From Botryosphaeria dothidea (taxonomy: Eukaryota; Ascomycota; Dothideomycetes; Botryosphaeriales; Botryosphaeriaceae), in assembly GCA_011503125.2 (NCBI GenBank), contig WWBZ02000008.1, positions 620,001 through 684,000 of the forward strand: DNA of 64,000 bases, given 5' to 3'. The notes below the pieces were generated by a model, which ran no database searches, was not told the origin of the DNA, and saw only the letters and a list, made by a program, of their open reading frames with translations. Shown here piece by piece: positions 13,426-25,200 of this stretch. Numbering within the stretch: position 1 is the stretch's first letter; every line of letters begins with the position of its first letter. A program made the translations under genes and the position numbers.

Positions 13426-16382
13426 ACTCCTACTTAGCCGTAGAGCGTCGGCTATAAATCTAGCTATTAGATAAAGCTAGTAAAGCGGTCTCTTACTAGG
13501 GGTTTAGTTAGCCCGTCCGCTATTATATTCTTACTATAAATATACTCGATCTATACTCGATTTCTTTAAATAAGATCTTAAATATTATAATAGTATACGT
13601 TAATATACTTTAACCGTTTATATACGTAAGAGTTCTTTACTAGAACTAACGCGGCCTAATTATCTTTCTTTAGACTTATAGTACTATTAAACTTCTTATT
13701 CTCGAATAGTACTATATAATAAGAAGATAACTCGAGATATTTATCTACGCCTATCTCTCGAAGTAGTTATATAAGCTACTAAGATTTCTTAGCGTAGACG
13801 GATATTATTATATATTTAGCTTCTATAGTAGAGGTAGCTACTAATCTTTACTTTTAGCTTTTCTAGCTAATAGAACCGTTACTAAGTAGGAAGATATATT
13901 CGAGAATAGACTTTCTATCTATTTTATCTATAGTATAGTCCGAGTTCGAATATCCTATAAGTCCTACGCTTCTACTATTTCTATAGACTATTCTAAGATT
14001 AACTATTAATTTAAGATATCGTAGTAGGCCCTTAAGTATATAGCCGTAATATTCTATTAGATTACTTAGATATTAGCTTAGCTAGCTAATTAGAAACGCG
14101 ATATCTAGACGCGTAAGAACCGTAAGATATATTAGCTTTTTAATAGTATACTAATACTCTTTTAGGTCGATTCGCTTATTATTTAGCCTAGAGGGGCGGA
14201 GAGCGTCGTATTTATTTAGCGGCAGCGTTACTAGTCTTAACTTATTCTTTTCTATATAAAGAGTTTAAAGTATTTCTTATAAATAGTAGGACTAATTAAG
14301 ACGTAGCGTTCTACTCTTTCTATTACGAGTAACTTTAATATTAAGAATCTTCTTTATCTCTCCTAGGTTCTTAATCTTAAAAACCTTACTAATAGCGGTT
14401 TTAAACTAAATAATATTCTTAATCTTTAGAGTAGCGATTAGAATATTATTAACGTAGACTAGTAAGATAATTTTTCTTTTATAATAGATAAGTAGGTAGG
14501 GGTCGGCTACGCTCTAACGGAAACTAAGATCTTTAAGCGCTCTAATATAGTTATTATTCTAATCTCGTACGGCTTATTTAAGACCGTATAGACTATATAG
14601 AAGTTTAAAGACCCTTTCTAGTTTAACTATTACTCCCTCTAGAGGGGCTATATAGATATCTTCTTAGAGACGTAACTTAGTAAAGATATTATTAACGTTA
14701 ATCTAGTAGAGCTCTAAGTTAAGGAGCCCTACGATTACTAAAAACGTTTAAAGCGTCTCGTAATAAACGGTTAGAGTAAAGATATCCTAGAAGTCGTATC
14801 TAAATTATTAGGTAAATCCTCGTATAATAAGGCGAGCTTTAGCCTTTTTAAACGAGCCGTCGGTATTAAGTTTTAGCTTAAATACCTACTTACTTATTAC
14901 GATATTTACTCTCTTTAGCGGGACGGCTTCTTTCTAAGTTCTATTATCTATAAGAGTAGTAAGTTTATCCTCTATAGCGCGTTACTATAGAGTACTAAAT
15001 TATAGATCTTCTACTACTTTCTTATAGATCTTAGAGGTTAAGATCTCTAGTCTAATAATCGTCCGGAGTTATATAGATAGTGCGTAAAATACTTACGCTT
15101 CCGGTTTCTTATAGTACTTAAATAGTATTTAGCTAATAAGTATAAATAGGCTCCGTAGTACCTTTAGTTCTAGCTCGTCTATAGATAAATTCTCCGGCGA
15201 TCTCTTTCGTTTAGAAATAAAAACTCTTCTAAACCTTCGTATTCTAGGGGCACTACTTAGTATAGCGTTCTAATTATCTAGTTAACGGTCTTATTTCTTT
15301 CTTTTAGTAGCCGAAGACTATAGTTCTTACTAACTTTCGTTAGTAGTAACCGCTTTACTAGCTTCTAGCTACTAGGCTTCTTTCTCTTTCTCTACGAAAG
15401 ACTCTAAAGTAAAAAGAACTTTTCGCGGACGTCTAACTAGACGTCTCTTAGAAATAGTATTTAACGTTAGTTTAACCTTAAGGTTTAAGTTAATATCCCC
15501 TTCTTTTTCTTACTCTATAAATCTTACGCTATAGCTACGAATTATTCTTAGAAGGTCTAGAGTCTATAGACGATAATATTTTTCTATCTCGTCTATATAT
15601 CTTATAAATACTTCTACTCTTTCTCGGTCTATTAACTTATTATATCTAGATCCGACTAAAAGAGACTTTAGATTAACGTAGAAGTATACCTTATAGCCCT
15701 AAATACGTATATAGTCGATACTTAGCTTTTAATCGGTAAACGCTTTTTTAGAGCTTATAGATTTTCCGTTAATAAGAGGTTTAGTAGTAGTCTAATTCCG
15801 TAGATATACGTTAGTCTCGGCTACCTCTATCTAGAACTTAACTAGAAGCTTTACGTCTTTTAGTATTACTCTAACGTTAGTCTTAGTAGTCTAGATAGCT
15901 CGTTTAGCTATACTATTCTAACTTAACTAGTAGAGAATAGTATACTAAGAAATAATTCTTAGGATTACGTACTACTAGTTAAGAAGTAACTTTAACTTAG
16001 TCGCGTTATTACTACGAATAGCGAGTAGTTTAGCTCTCTTTTAGAGTTCTATCTTTAGACGCTACTATTATAGAGCGTCTAGCGCGTCTTTTCTTCTCTT
16101 AAGCGCGATTATCTAAATCTTTCTTAAGTAATTATCTATAATTTTAAGAAAGTAGGAATATTCCGCCTAGGAAGTTAGTAGCGGGCCGTAAATATTAATT
16201 AAAATAAGTAATAAGCTCGCGGCTTTTCTATTATTTACGTAGTATTCCTTCTTATTCTTAATCTTAGTAAGGGTATATATACTATATACGTAGTCTTCCT
16301 CTTTTAGCGTAAGAATCGAATCGACGAGAGTTATAATCTTATATAGTTCTCCTAGCTTCTTAGTTCCTATATAGGTAAACCT
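13426..16382 (-). mobile_element. Copia G, 3' part of pol (integrase, RT, RNase H), RIP-degraded
   Basis: Ty1/Copia pol on the minus strand, read from right to left. At 16270-16170 the integrase zinc-finger end is readable (YVYSIYTLTKIKN, originally CxxC, then INIYGPL), followed by the integrase core. Reverse transcriptase occupies about 14950-14100: EDIYIAPLEGV, LLYSLYGLK and the active site YVNN (from YVDD) at 14445-14456. RNase H is at about 13950-13880 (SNSDYTIDKIDRKS), and the element-terminal ADGLTKP motif is near 13530. Both catalytic Asp codons of the RT became Asn. LINE copy 3 interrupts the integrase zinc-finger region; the 5' part of the element continues at 19384. An open frame at 16167-16478 spans the junction and is a chimera, not a gene. 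Confidence 0.85.
16367..16382. repeat. Target-site duplication of LINE A copy 3, left member
   Basis: The 16-base ctatataggtaaacct occurs here and again at 19368-19383, flanking the LINE. The first four bases (ctat) could also belong to the TCTA tail, so the certain duplication is about 12 bases (ataggtaaacct). It proves insertion of the LINE into Copia G by target-primed reverse transcription. Confidence 0.9.
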
Positions 16383-19367
16383 ACTGCGTGGCTCGAGAGA
16401 ACGGATACGCGTGTCGGTATGTATAGAGACGGGACTGTTCGCCTCCAAACCAACGCTAAAGCAAACGAGAATGAACAACTAGGAGCTTTTAGGATAGAGC
16501 GCCGGCGATGCATGCTTAAGGAGTAAATAGGGATCACTTAGGTAGGAGGGGTTTGGCCCGGCCCTAACTATAGAGGCCGTAATGAGAAGCGGCTAAAAAC
16601 TGGGGTAGGGGCCTGGATAGACCTTTGGGAGACTGGAGGTTATAGGTATGTCGAACCCTACTACAACTTTGTATATAGATATAATTATATAATTTCCTGA
16701 TAATAGATAAAGGAGTGTTCGGACCTAGTGCACTAGGCTAGAGCAGCTAGAAGGAAGTAGACGGCTATAGGGAGGGAGAAGGACTAGGTAGTATACTAAA
16801 CTATTGCTAATAGTAAGAAGAGGTAGATTAGAAGAGATAGAATAAAAGCATGGCGCAGAACAGTAGCTAAGATTACTTCGGACCTATCTACACTTTAGAA
16901 GCTCTTAAAGTAGGCAAGAACAAGGGCACTGGAACCTCTAGCCCCATCTTAGTTCCCACCCCTCTAGGAAGCAGATAAACAACTATATTACGACAACCAG
17001 TCCAAGGCAGAAATTCTTACCAACTAGTTCTTCCCACCTCCTAGGGCTACCGACCTCTTAGATCTAGATAGGTATATATACCTAGTGCTAATAGAGATTC
17101 CCTAAGACCTTACTAAAGAGTAGGTCCTCTATACTATTAAGAAGCTTCCCCTAGATAAGGCACTAGGCCTAGATAAGATTACTAATAGGTTCCTAAAGTA
17201 ATACGCTAAGACACTAAGGGGACCTCTTACTAGGCTCTTCTAGGGATGCCTCGTACTTAGATACCACCCTAGGCAGTTTAAAAGCTCTATTACCGTAGTT
17301 CTTAGGAAACTATAGAGGGACGACTATACTAAAGCTAAGTTATTTAGGCCGATTACTTTACTTAATACGCTAGGGAAGCTACTTAAGAGGATTATAGTAG
17401 ATAGAATCTCCTAGGCTACTAAAGTATACGGCCTACTCCCTAATATATAGATAGGAGCTAGGAGAAATAGATCCGCAGTAGTAGCTCTTAACCTACTTAT
17501 AGAATAGATCTATACTATCTAGGTATAAGACCTAGAGCTAGTAGCTTTAGTCCTTAGCCTAGATATCTCGGGAGTATATAACTACGTATCTTATAGAAGG
17601 CTTCTCTATAATATAAGGATAGTAAAACTCCTAGAATAGATAGAAAGATTTACCCGATCCTTTCTATAGGACCGTACTACTTAGCTATCCTTCGGAGACT
17701 TTACTAGTCTACTAATCTAGACCTTAACCGGAATTCCCTAGAAATTCTTACTATCGCCGATACTCTATCTATTCTTTACTTCTAACCTACTTATATAGCT
17801 ACGTAGGGGTAATACCTTCCCCCTTAGATTCGTCGATAATACTAATATCCTAACCTTTAGTAGATCTATAGAATAGAACTATAGGATACTAGAGAAAGTA
17901 TATTAAATTTACGAGTACTAGGTAGCTACCTACGGGTTAGCTTTCTCGCCTAATAAGTATTACCTTATTTATTTTATAAGGAAACTAAGGAGATTTAATA
18001 TAGTAGCAGGGATCCGTATCCCTAGATTTACTAGATACCTAGAGCCTATAATTAAGATTCTAGAAGTCTACGTAGATAATAAGCTTAGATAGGGACCCTA
18101 TATTAGGAAAATAGGAGCTAAGATAATTAAATAGTATATATCTCTCTTTAGACTCGCGGCGTCTATCTAGAGAGCCTTATTTACTAAAGCCCGTTATATC
18201 TATACGGCCGTAGTAAGGCTAGTTCTTACCTACGGCTATAGGGTATAGTATATTCTAGAGGAAATCCTAGGGTAGAGAAAAATAACTATCTAGCTACTAA
18301 AGAAGATCTAAAACTAGTGCCTACGTACTATCTTAGGGGCGTATAAGTTAACTAGTATATAAACCTTAGAGTATAAGATAGGGATTCCCCTACTCTTACT
18401 ATACCTAGACGAACTAGTACTAGCCTAGGCTATTAGAGCTAGAAATAGTCTAGTCGCGATAGTAGTAGAGAAAACTTACTAGAGTATTAAATAGATAGCT
18501 CGGGCTACTCTAAGTACTAGAGGCGCTACTAGCCCTACTAGAAGAACCCTACTTAGGAAAAAGATAAACTTACTCCTTAACTACTACCCCTCTACCTATT
18601 AGAGTCTCCCGAAGCGAACGAAGCTACGTATAGTATATAGAAATAAGTAGAAGAAGAGATAAATAAAGTCTACTAGCTAGAAAAGATAAGATAAGCTAGT
18701 AGCCTAAAGTATATAGTAGAACCTAAAAATTAGATAAATCTATAGCGAACTATCTAAGCTATAGAGTATACTCGCTATTCTACTACGTATAGAGTATATT
18801 AGACTAGAGGACTTCCTCTTAAGGCGTAAGGTGCTAAGATACCCTAGTCCTATCTATCTATACGGCTAGTATAGATAAATCCTAAAGTATATTCTTCTCT
18901 TCTACCTCTACTTCTAATAGAATAGAGTATAGATACTCTAAAGAGTAGAGACTACGGACTACTACTCTCTCCTCTTAATAAAGAAGAAAATTAAAGTAGT
19001 AATAGACTAGTTCTTACGCCTAGGGCTACTTAAGTAATTTAGCCTAGTAAGAGAACTAATATAGAAAGATAACTAGGAAGAGAAACTAGGAGGATAACTA
19101 GGACTATTAGGACTACTAGAACCCGGATAACTACGAGAATAAGAACTAAAGAGATAGATTTAGTAGGTAAATATAGGGCTACTATAGTAGCCGCTACTAG
19201 TAAGAAGAAAAAATAAGAACTAATATAGGATAGTATACCTAGAGAGAGAGAAGGGGTTTTTACTAGACGAAAAGATTTTCCCTCTCGTATAAAATAACTA
19301 TAGATAGCTAGCCCCGTATAGACCCGTAAGGGAGCTATATCGGGAAGAAATAAATTTATCTATCTAT
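16383..19367 (+). mobile_element. LINE family A copy 3, endonuclease-less subfamily, with clean target duplications
   Basis: The element begins with a coding module (16386-16701) readable in one frame with only two RIP-type stops and ending in a natural TGA-TAA. It then enters the LINE ORF2 just upstream of the RT (taatagataaag, equivalent to 24666). The endonuclease domain seen in copy 4 is missing. RT blocks follow, with FVDN at 17829-17840, the C-terminal tail region (about 18840-19030), and the 3' end gggaagaaataaattta plus (TCTA)n at 19342-19370. Bases 16383 to about 17300 keep many CpA and TpG (for example catggcgcagaacag) while the rest is strongly RIPed. It sits inside the Copia G integrase. 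The module has no recognisable family. Confidence 0.9.
16386..16701 (+). pseudogene. Unrecognised ORF module carried by LINE A (C-terminal about 104 codons)
   Basis: Frame 16386 reads 104 codons with two stops (TAA and TAG, both RIP-type changes from Gln codons) and ends SYIIS-like with TGA at 16698-16700 followed by TAA. Recognisable features are a charged, Asn/Gln/Arg-rich composition (KANENEQLGAFRIERRR) and a Gly/Trp-rich C-terminal part with GVWPGPNYRGRNEKR. The same frame exists at 5333-5650 and seems to extend upstream there to about 5090, so the protein is at least 180 residues. It is not the LINE gag of copy 4, has no CCHC knuckle, and is not an endonuclease that I recognise. It could be an alternative ORF1 or captured host coding sequence. 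Confidence 0.5.
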
Positions 19368-19383
19368 CTATATAGGTAAACCT

Positions 19384-21279
19384 TTAGTACTAGAGTTTAA
19401 ATCGATTTTTTAACGAATATACTTTTAGTTCTAGCGTATTAGATAATTACTTTAACCCGGCGTTAGTTATATTATTATTCTTATCTAACTAGATAGGCTT
19501 TAGTAATTTTAAGATAGGTTATTACTCGGTATAGTAGATAGATAGCGCTTTTAGATTTACGCGGTCTACTATATAAACTTCTCTATTCTTAGATATACTA
19601 AAAATAGTATTATTATCTTAATTCTTAAGATAGAGGTACTTATCGTTAAAACTTTTCTTAAGGCCGCTCTTATATAGCTATCGGCCTAAAAGAAGGTTTA
19701 TACTAAGCTTTAGAATATAGAGTATAGAAGTTAAACGAATAGAATTACCGTATTTATTTAGTAATATAGCTAAGCTAACGTAGTCGGCGTATAGTACTTC
19801 TCTACTAACTTTAATCGTTCGCCTTATAATACGTATTAAAGATCTACTAAAAAGTTAAAGTTTATTAGTTATATATACTAAGGCGGTAGAATCCGCTATT
19901 TAGTATTCTTTAGAAATCTTACTAGTAGCGGTTCTAGAGAGGGCGGTAATTTCGTCTAATACTTCTTCGTTATAGCTACTAGATTCTTCGTCTATAGTAG
20001 CTAGATTCTAAATATTATTCTTCTCGTTAGCCGAGAAGGCCTTTAACTAGTTAATTTATCTCTAGAGTTCTTAGATTTATTTCTCGGCTCTAGAGCGGGC
20101 TTTCTACGATCGGCGCTTCTTTACGATCTTTTTAGCTACCGGAAGTTAAGAGTAGTCGAGAATACGATAGCGTTTATCGTAGAGATAATACTAAAGTAGC
20201 TATCTATTAGAGTCTAACTTAGATTTAGATAGATAGAAGCGGCGAGAGAGTTTAAACGCCTTCTTTATAAGTATAGCTATATTATTAGCTTTTAGCTATA
20301 CCTTCTTTTTCTTTAGTATTTATAATATCTAAAGAGTAGTAAGATTTAGTTAGATATTAACCGAGTCTCGGATTATTATATACTCTTATAGTAATATCTA
20401 AAGAAGCTAGTCGAGCTAAGCTTTCTTACTTAAAAAAGACTTATACTCTAGTAGAGTAACGGCGATTTTTCTTCTAAGTATCGCGAGTTAGGTCTAGGCT
20501 TCGCTAATTATAGTTTCCTCTTAGAACTAGAAGTTAATAAAAGATTAAAGAAACTATCTTCGAGTAACTTATAGTTTAATTTTATATTTTTTCTTAAGAG
20601 ATTTCTAGATTAGCCTTAACTCTTCTAGCTCTCGGACTCGCTCGCGATTATCTTTATTAATATAAATACGTAGCTAGTATCTAGCCTTCGCGTCGTCTCT
20701 TTCTAAATTAAATCTAAGTCCGGGGCTTATTATTATAGTAACTATATAGAATAGTTTCTCTTCTTAAAGCTACTTCTTTATTAAAGAGAACTAGTCGTCT
20801 TTATTATTATAGAAGAGAACCGGAATAGAGCGACGCTTAGCGAAGTCTTACGAAGATATAGTAAAGAGAAAGATATATTTCGAAATAAAGTAATCGAAAG
20901 AGTTATAAACGTAGTAAAATAAGTATACTACGGTTAATCGGGTCTAGACTATTAGACTTAAAAGTTAAAGTAAAGAGTTATTAAAGCGAAATAGTAAAAT
21001 ACTATAGTCCGGTAAGTTAAGCGTTTATTAGATTTTTAATTAAATCGTCTACTTCTCTTAAGATATAGATAGATAATAAGATAGCTATTTCTTCTAGCGT
21101 AAGCCTAGGCCTTAGATAATAGCTTCTTAAAATATACTTATTTCTTCTCTTAACGAAGACCGTATCTAGCTACTAGTACTAGATTACTTATAGACCGACT
21201 ATAGAGATAATACGTCTTTTCGTAGACGAATATAGAATCCTATATCTAGCGGGAACTCTCTAGACTTAGATATATAAAC
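19384..21279 (-). mobile_element. Copia G, 5' part (gag, protease, start of integrase), RIP-degraded
   Basis: This is the minus-strand continuation of the Copia element on the other side of LINE copy 3. The expected order (right to left) is gag from about 21250, then protease, then the start of integrase up to 19384. Translation gives long charged, Glu/Lys/Arg-rich stretches broken by RIP stops, consistent with a Copia gag, but no zinc knuckle or protease triad is clear because Cys and His codons need CpA or TpG. The assignment rests on position between the primer-binding-like site (21280-21292) and the integrase. Confidence 0.6.
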
Positions 21280-21292
21280 CCGGGCTTATAAT
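21280..21292 (-). other. Primer-binding-like site of Copia G
   Basis: The plus-strand bases ccgggcttataat are, on the minus strand, attataagcccgg. The same core occurs directly beside the 5' LTRs of three other Copia elements (36751, 46083, 49504). It matches the complement of the anticodon loop of initiator tRNA-Met except for one TpG-to-TpA change. Confidence 0.55.
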
Positions 21293-21562
21293 CTTTTAAG
21301 TAAAGTATACTTCTATCGACGGTTATATAGTATAGTAGCGGGTATTAAAATAGTCTATAGTAAGAAGTTTAATTCTTCTATCTATTAGCCGTATACGGAA
21401 GATATACGTATACGTTACGTACTACGCTAAACCTTAATTAGTTTTTACTAATCGGATTCTTCTTAGTATTAGCTTTTCTTTAAATATAGAGCTTAAAAGC
21501 TAACTCGCTTAGTTAGTTAAAATCTATCTAGATATAATAGCTCTTAGGCTATTTATTTAATA
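21293..21562 (-). repeat. 5' LTR of Copia G
   Basis: The LTR is bounded on the inside by the primer-binding-like site and on the outside by TATTAAATAAATAGCC (minus strand, from TGTT...). Its outer 55 bases match 13373-13425 at the other end of the element. The inner limit is approximate because the expected terminal CA is not visible. Confidence 0.55.
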
Positions 21563-21578
21563 AGTATAGTTATATTTT

Positions 21579-21669
21579 AGCGGGGTAGTATACTAGTAGA
21601 GTATACTTTTACGATAACCTAGCCTTTCTAGAATAGTATAGATTCTAAGTTCGAATCTTAGACCGCTTA
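21579..21669 (+). repeat. tRNA-like sequence, probable tRNA-derived SINE head, RIP-degraded
   Basis: A box-A-like segment tagtatactag lies at 21586-21597, and a box-B-like gttcgaatctt at 21649-21659, the spacing expected of a tRNA-type internal pol III promoter. The ends agcgg (21579) and ccgct (21663) can pair as an acceptor-like stem. CpA/TpG changes have damaged the boxes, so it cannot be a functional tRNA gene. The sequence runs on into a repeated 3' body, which favours a SINE over a solitary tRNA pseudogene. Confidence 0.5.
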
Positions 21670-21676
21670 CCTACTC

Positions 21677-21838
21677 GTAGTATATACGTTCTACGTTAAA
21701 AGTATACGTATCTACGTTCTCTCTAGCGGTAATAAGAGGAAAAATCTATAGGTAGTTAGGGTAGGCTATAAGTAGTATATACGTTCTACTATAAAAGTAT
21801 ACGTACCCGCGTTTTCTCTAGCGGTAATAAGGAAGAGA
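21677..21838 (+). repeat. Two tandem copies of a unit of about 96 bases behind the tRNA-like head
   Basis: Copy one (gtagtatatacgttctacg..., from about 21677) and copy two (same start, from about 21773) share the pattern gtagtatatacgttctac, aaaagtatacgta and tctctagcggtaataag. The second ends about 21838. The arrangement resembles a SINE body that duplicated, or two nested partial SINEs. Confidence 0.55.
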
Positions 21839-22184
21839 AGGGCTAGCTAGGCGCTTCTAAAAATAAATTTTAAGAGCGCTTTACTAGCGCTTATAAATAG
21901 ATAAGCCGGAACTTCTTATAGCTTAGTCTTAAGATTTATAGTTATCTCTCTCTATAGTTTCTTCTTCTTAGTTACTCTTTCTATTTTAGATACCGCTACT
22001 AGTATATAGAAAAACTATACTAAATAGAGTATCTACGGATACTACTATTATAGATAGAAAAGGTTTTTACCTAGACTATTCTAAGAAAGTAGCTACGGTT
22101 TTCTCTTTTATATACTCTTATAGATAGCTATAGCTATATAGATCCTCTAGGGAACTAAATTAGCTTAAATTAAATTTATCTATA
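21839..22184. other. Unassigned RIP-saturated DNA upstream of LINE A copy 4
   Basis: AT-rich sequence without an assignable coding frame. It ends in a T-tract that forms half of the palindrome at 22179-22212. Confidence 0.3.
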
Positions 22185-22212
22185 GTTATATTTTTTTTTT
22201 TAAAAAATATAA
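22179..22212. repeat. A/T palindrome at the 5' junction of LINE A copy 4
   Basis: The sequence tagttatattttttt is followed by a few bases and then its reverse complement aaaaaatataacta, giving a near-perfect hairpin of about 15-base arms. The right flank of the LINE also begins tatattttttt (27340), so the left arm may be part of the target duplication and the right arm part of the LINE 5' end. Confidence 0.6.
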
Positions 22213-25200
22213 CTATACTAAAAAATCGATTCTAAGCTACGGCGCCGAGAGAGGGCCCTAGAAACTCTTCTAGGCTTCGCGAGTCCTAAAATAGTACTTA
22301 AGATAACTATAGCCGCGAAGTAGTTAATATAGAGGATATAGGAAGAGGCGAATAGCCTCCCCTAGTAACTACCTCTATCTAGCTCTAATATACTTCTAAG
22401 AAACCGTAGAGTACCTAGTATAGCGTAGAATACGTTAAGAGAGCCTTAAAAATAGTAGATACTCTCCTCTAAGCCCTATAAATATCCGCTAGCCTTTCTT
22501 TAGTTCTCTCTAGCTAGGTAAAAAATTTTCTTAATATTACTAAGATAATCTTCTAGAATTATATTACTATCTATTAGGAGGTAACTACTAAGAAGCTAGG
22601 CCTTAAGAATATTCTTAAAGAGGTCTAATAGATCTAAAAGATAGTTAACCGTATCTAGGCTACCTCTATATCTATACCTAATACTCGTAGCTAAGTATAA
22701 ATTATAGCCTAAGTAGCCCCGAAGCCCTTTACCCCCCTAGCTACTACTAAACTTATCCTTTACTTCCTAGAGATAGTAAATAGATAAAAAATAGCTAAGC
22801 TCTTAAATAAGGTAATTATTAGAAAGATCTAGGTAGAAAAAAGCTAGGCGTGTAAGAAAGTACTTACTACTAAGAAGCTCCCTAGTAGAGACGTTAGAAT
22901 CTTTATATCGGATAAAGTAACTAGAATAGCCCTTCTCTAGAACTAGAAATAGACTATAAGACTAGAAAAAGAAGTTAGGCCTAACTAGTAGCTATACTTA
23001 GTACTAGTATATAACGTCCCTCGAAAAGAAATCGATACTATAGACCTCTAAGCTATCTAAACTATCTAAGAGTAGAACCTATCTCTATACCTAGAACTAC
23101 GTATTAGTAAGCTAGTCTAGCTAAAGAGGAAGCTCCTAGAGGAGAAAACTTACTCGGCTATTATTCTTAGTACTATAAACCCCGAAACCGCTAACTAAAT
23201 TATTAATAAGAGGCTTATTATTAACTTTACTATCTATATAGCGTAGTACTATAACGTAGTCTTTATAGTAACCTAGTATTTTAAGTACTAGGCCTACGGT
23301 TATATTACTAACTATTATAAAAAGAAGAAAAAGTACGGATAGTATAGTAAGATATATAATACTAAGAACTACTCTAAGGAAAGTATATAGTACGTAAACT
23401 ACTCTTAAAGATATATAGCCTAGAGTAACTTCTACCTAGCACGTAGAGCCTACTATACTAAGGCCGTCTAGGCCCGCCTAGTAGTACTAGAAAGGTACCG
23501 GGAAGAACCCCTAATAACTAAAATATAGCCTTAAACTAACTAGTTAACCGTTAGACTAAGAAAGAGAATTAGAGAGGAGAAGCTAGTTAAGAGGGGACTA
23601 AGCAGGCTAAGAGACTTAAGCCGCCTTCCGCCTTCTAACTAAATAAGGTTTACTAAACTTAATAGCTTATAATACGCCTTAGAGAAGCCCGCGGGAACTT
23701 CCTCCTTATAGCCTATACTACTAGCCCCCTCGTAGCCGGACCTAGAGATAGAAGAAAGTTAATATTAGATATAGGCTCTCTCTCTATTATATAGTATAAC
23801 GTCTATAAGAGTAAGAATAGGATAATACTCCCGCTCTTTAAGAAAGTAGACCTAAAGATCTACTATATCCTAGCTATCTAGAAACCTTAGAGAAACCCGA
23901 GAGTTAAGATAATAGTAAGATATTCTATCTACTATATAGTTTTTCTCTAGAAGAGAGTAGTAAGAATCTACTTCTTTATAAGTAAGGCTATTAGCCCCGA
24001 CTTCTAGTAAGTAATAGTTTATTTACTAGATCTTATTATACTTTCTCTTATTACTAGGATATATATAATCTATATCTATAACTACTATAATCCCCCGCTA
24101 GCCTCTTATACTAGTATAGCGCTAAAAACCCTATCTCTTCTACCGGAAGTTCTTAGAAAACTAGGGGAGTATATTCTCCTAGGGGACTTTAACCTCTACT
24201 ATTCTATCTAGAAAGATATAACCTCTCTAATATACTATACCCTAGCGAATAACCTAATTAAGATAGCTACCGTAGCTAATCTTAACCTAGCCCTTCTAAG
24301 AAGTACTATTACTAGACGAGATAGTAGTAGCGAGAGTACTCTAGACCTTATCTTTATATTACGGTAGCTAGAGAAGAGAATTCTTAGCTATAGAGTTAGC
24401 TAGAAGCTCGAATTATTCTCTAACTACCTATCTATCCTTACTATACTTAATTTTTCTCCTACCTTCGTAGAACTACGCCCCCTAAGGCCCTAGTAGAAGA
24501 AAGTAGACTAGAAGAGAACTAATAATATACTCTAATTAAAGCTCGAATACCTTAAAGTAGCCCCTCTTAATACTAAAGTAGACTTAGATTACTTTACTAT
24601 ACTACTCTAGAAGACTATCTAAAGAATAATCTAGGAGACTATTCTAGTAGCGAGACCCTCGCCCTAGACCTCTATATAATAGATAAAGAAGTATTCGGAT
24701 CTAGTATACTAGGCTAGAGTAGCTAGAAGAAAGTAGACGGCTATAGGGAGGAAGAAGGACTAGATAGTATACTAAACTATTATTAATAGTAAGAAGAGAT
24801 AGATTAGAAGAGATAGAATAAAAGTATAGCGTAGAATAGTAGCTAAGATTACTTCGGATCTATCTATACTCTAGAAGCTCTTAAAGTAGATAAGAATAAG
24901 AGTACTAGAACCTCTAGTCCTACCTTAGTTCCTACCCCTCTAGAGAGTAGATAAATAACTATATTACGATAACTAGTCTAAGGTAGAAATCCTTACTAAC
25001 TAGTTCTTTCTATCTTCTAGGGCTACCGACCTCTTAAATCTAGATAGATATATATATCTAGTACTAGTAGAGATTCCCTAAGACCTTACTAAAGAGTAGG
25101 TCCTCTATACTATTAAGAAGCTTCCCCTAGATAAGGCACTAGGCCTAGATAAGATTACTAATAGGTTTCTAAAGTAATACGCTAAGATACTAAGGGAACT

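Noticed and set aside
16167..16478. 103-codon minus-strand open frame
   Set aside because: It crosses the junction between LINE A copy 3 and the Copia G integrase, so it is a chimera created by the insertion.
21579..21669. Functional tRNA gene
   Set aside because: The internal promoter boxes and stems are damaged by RIP-type changes and the sequence runs on into a repeat body.
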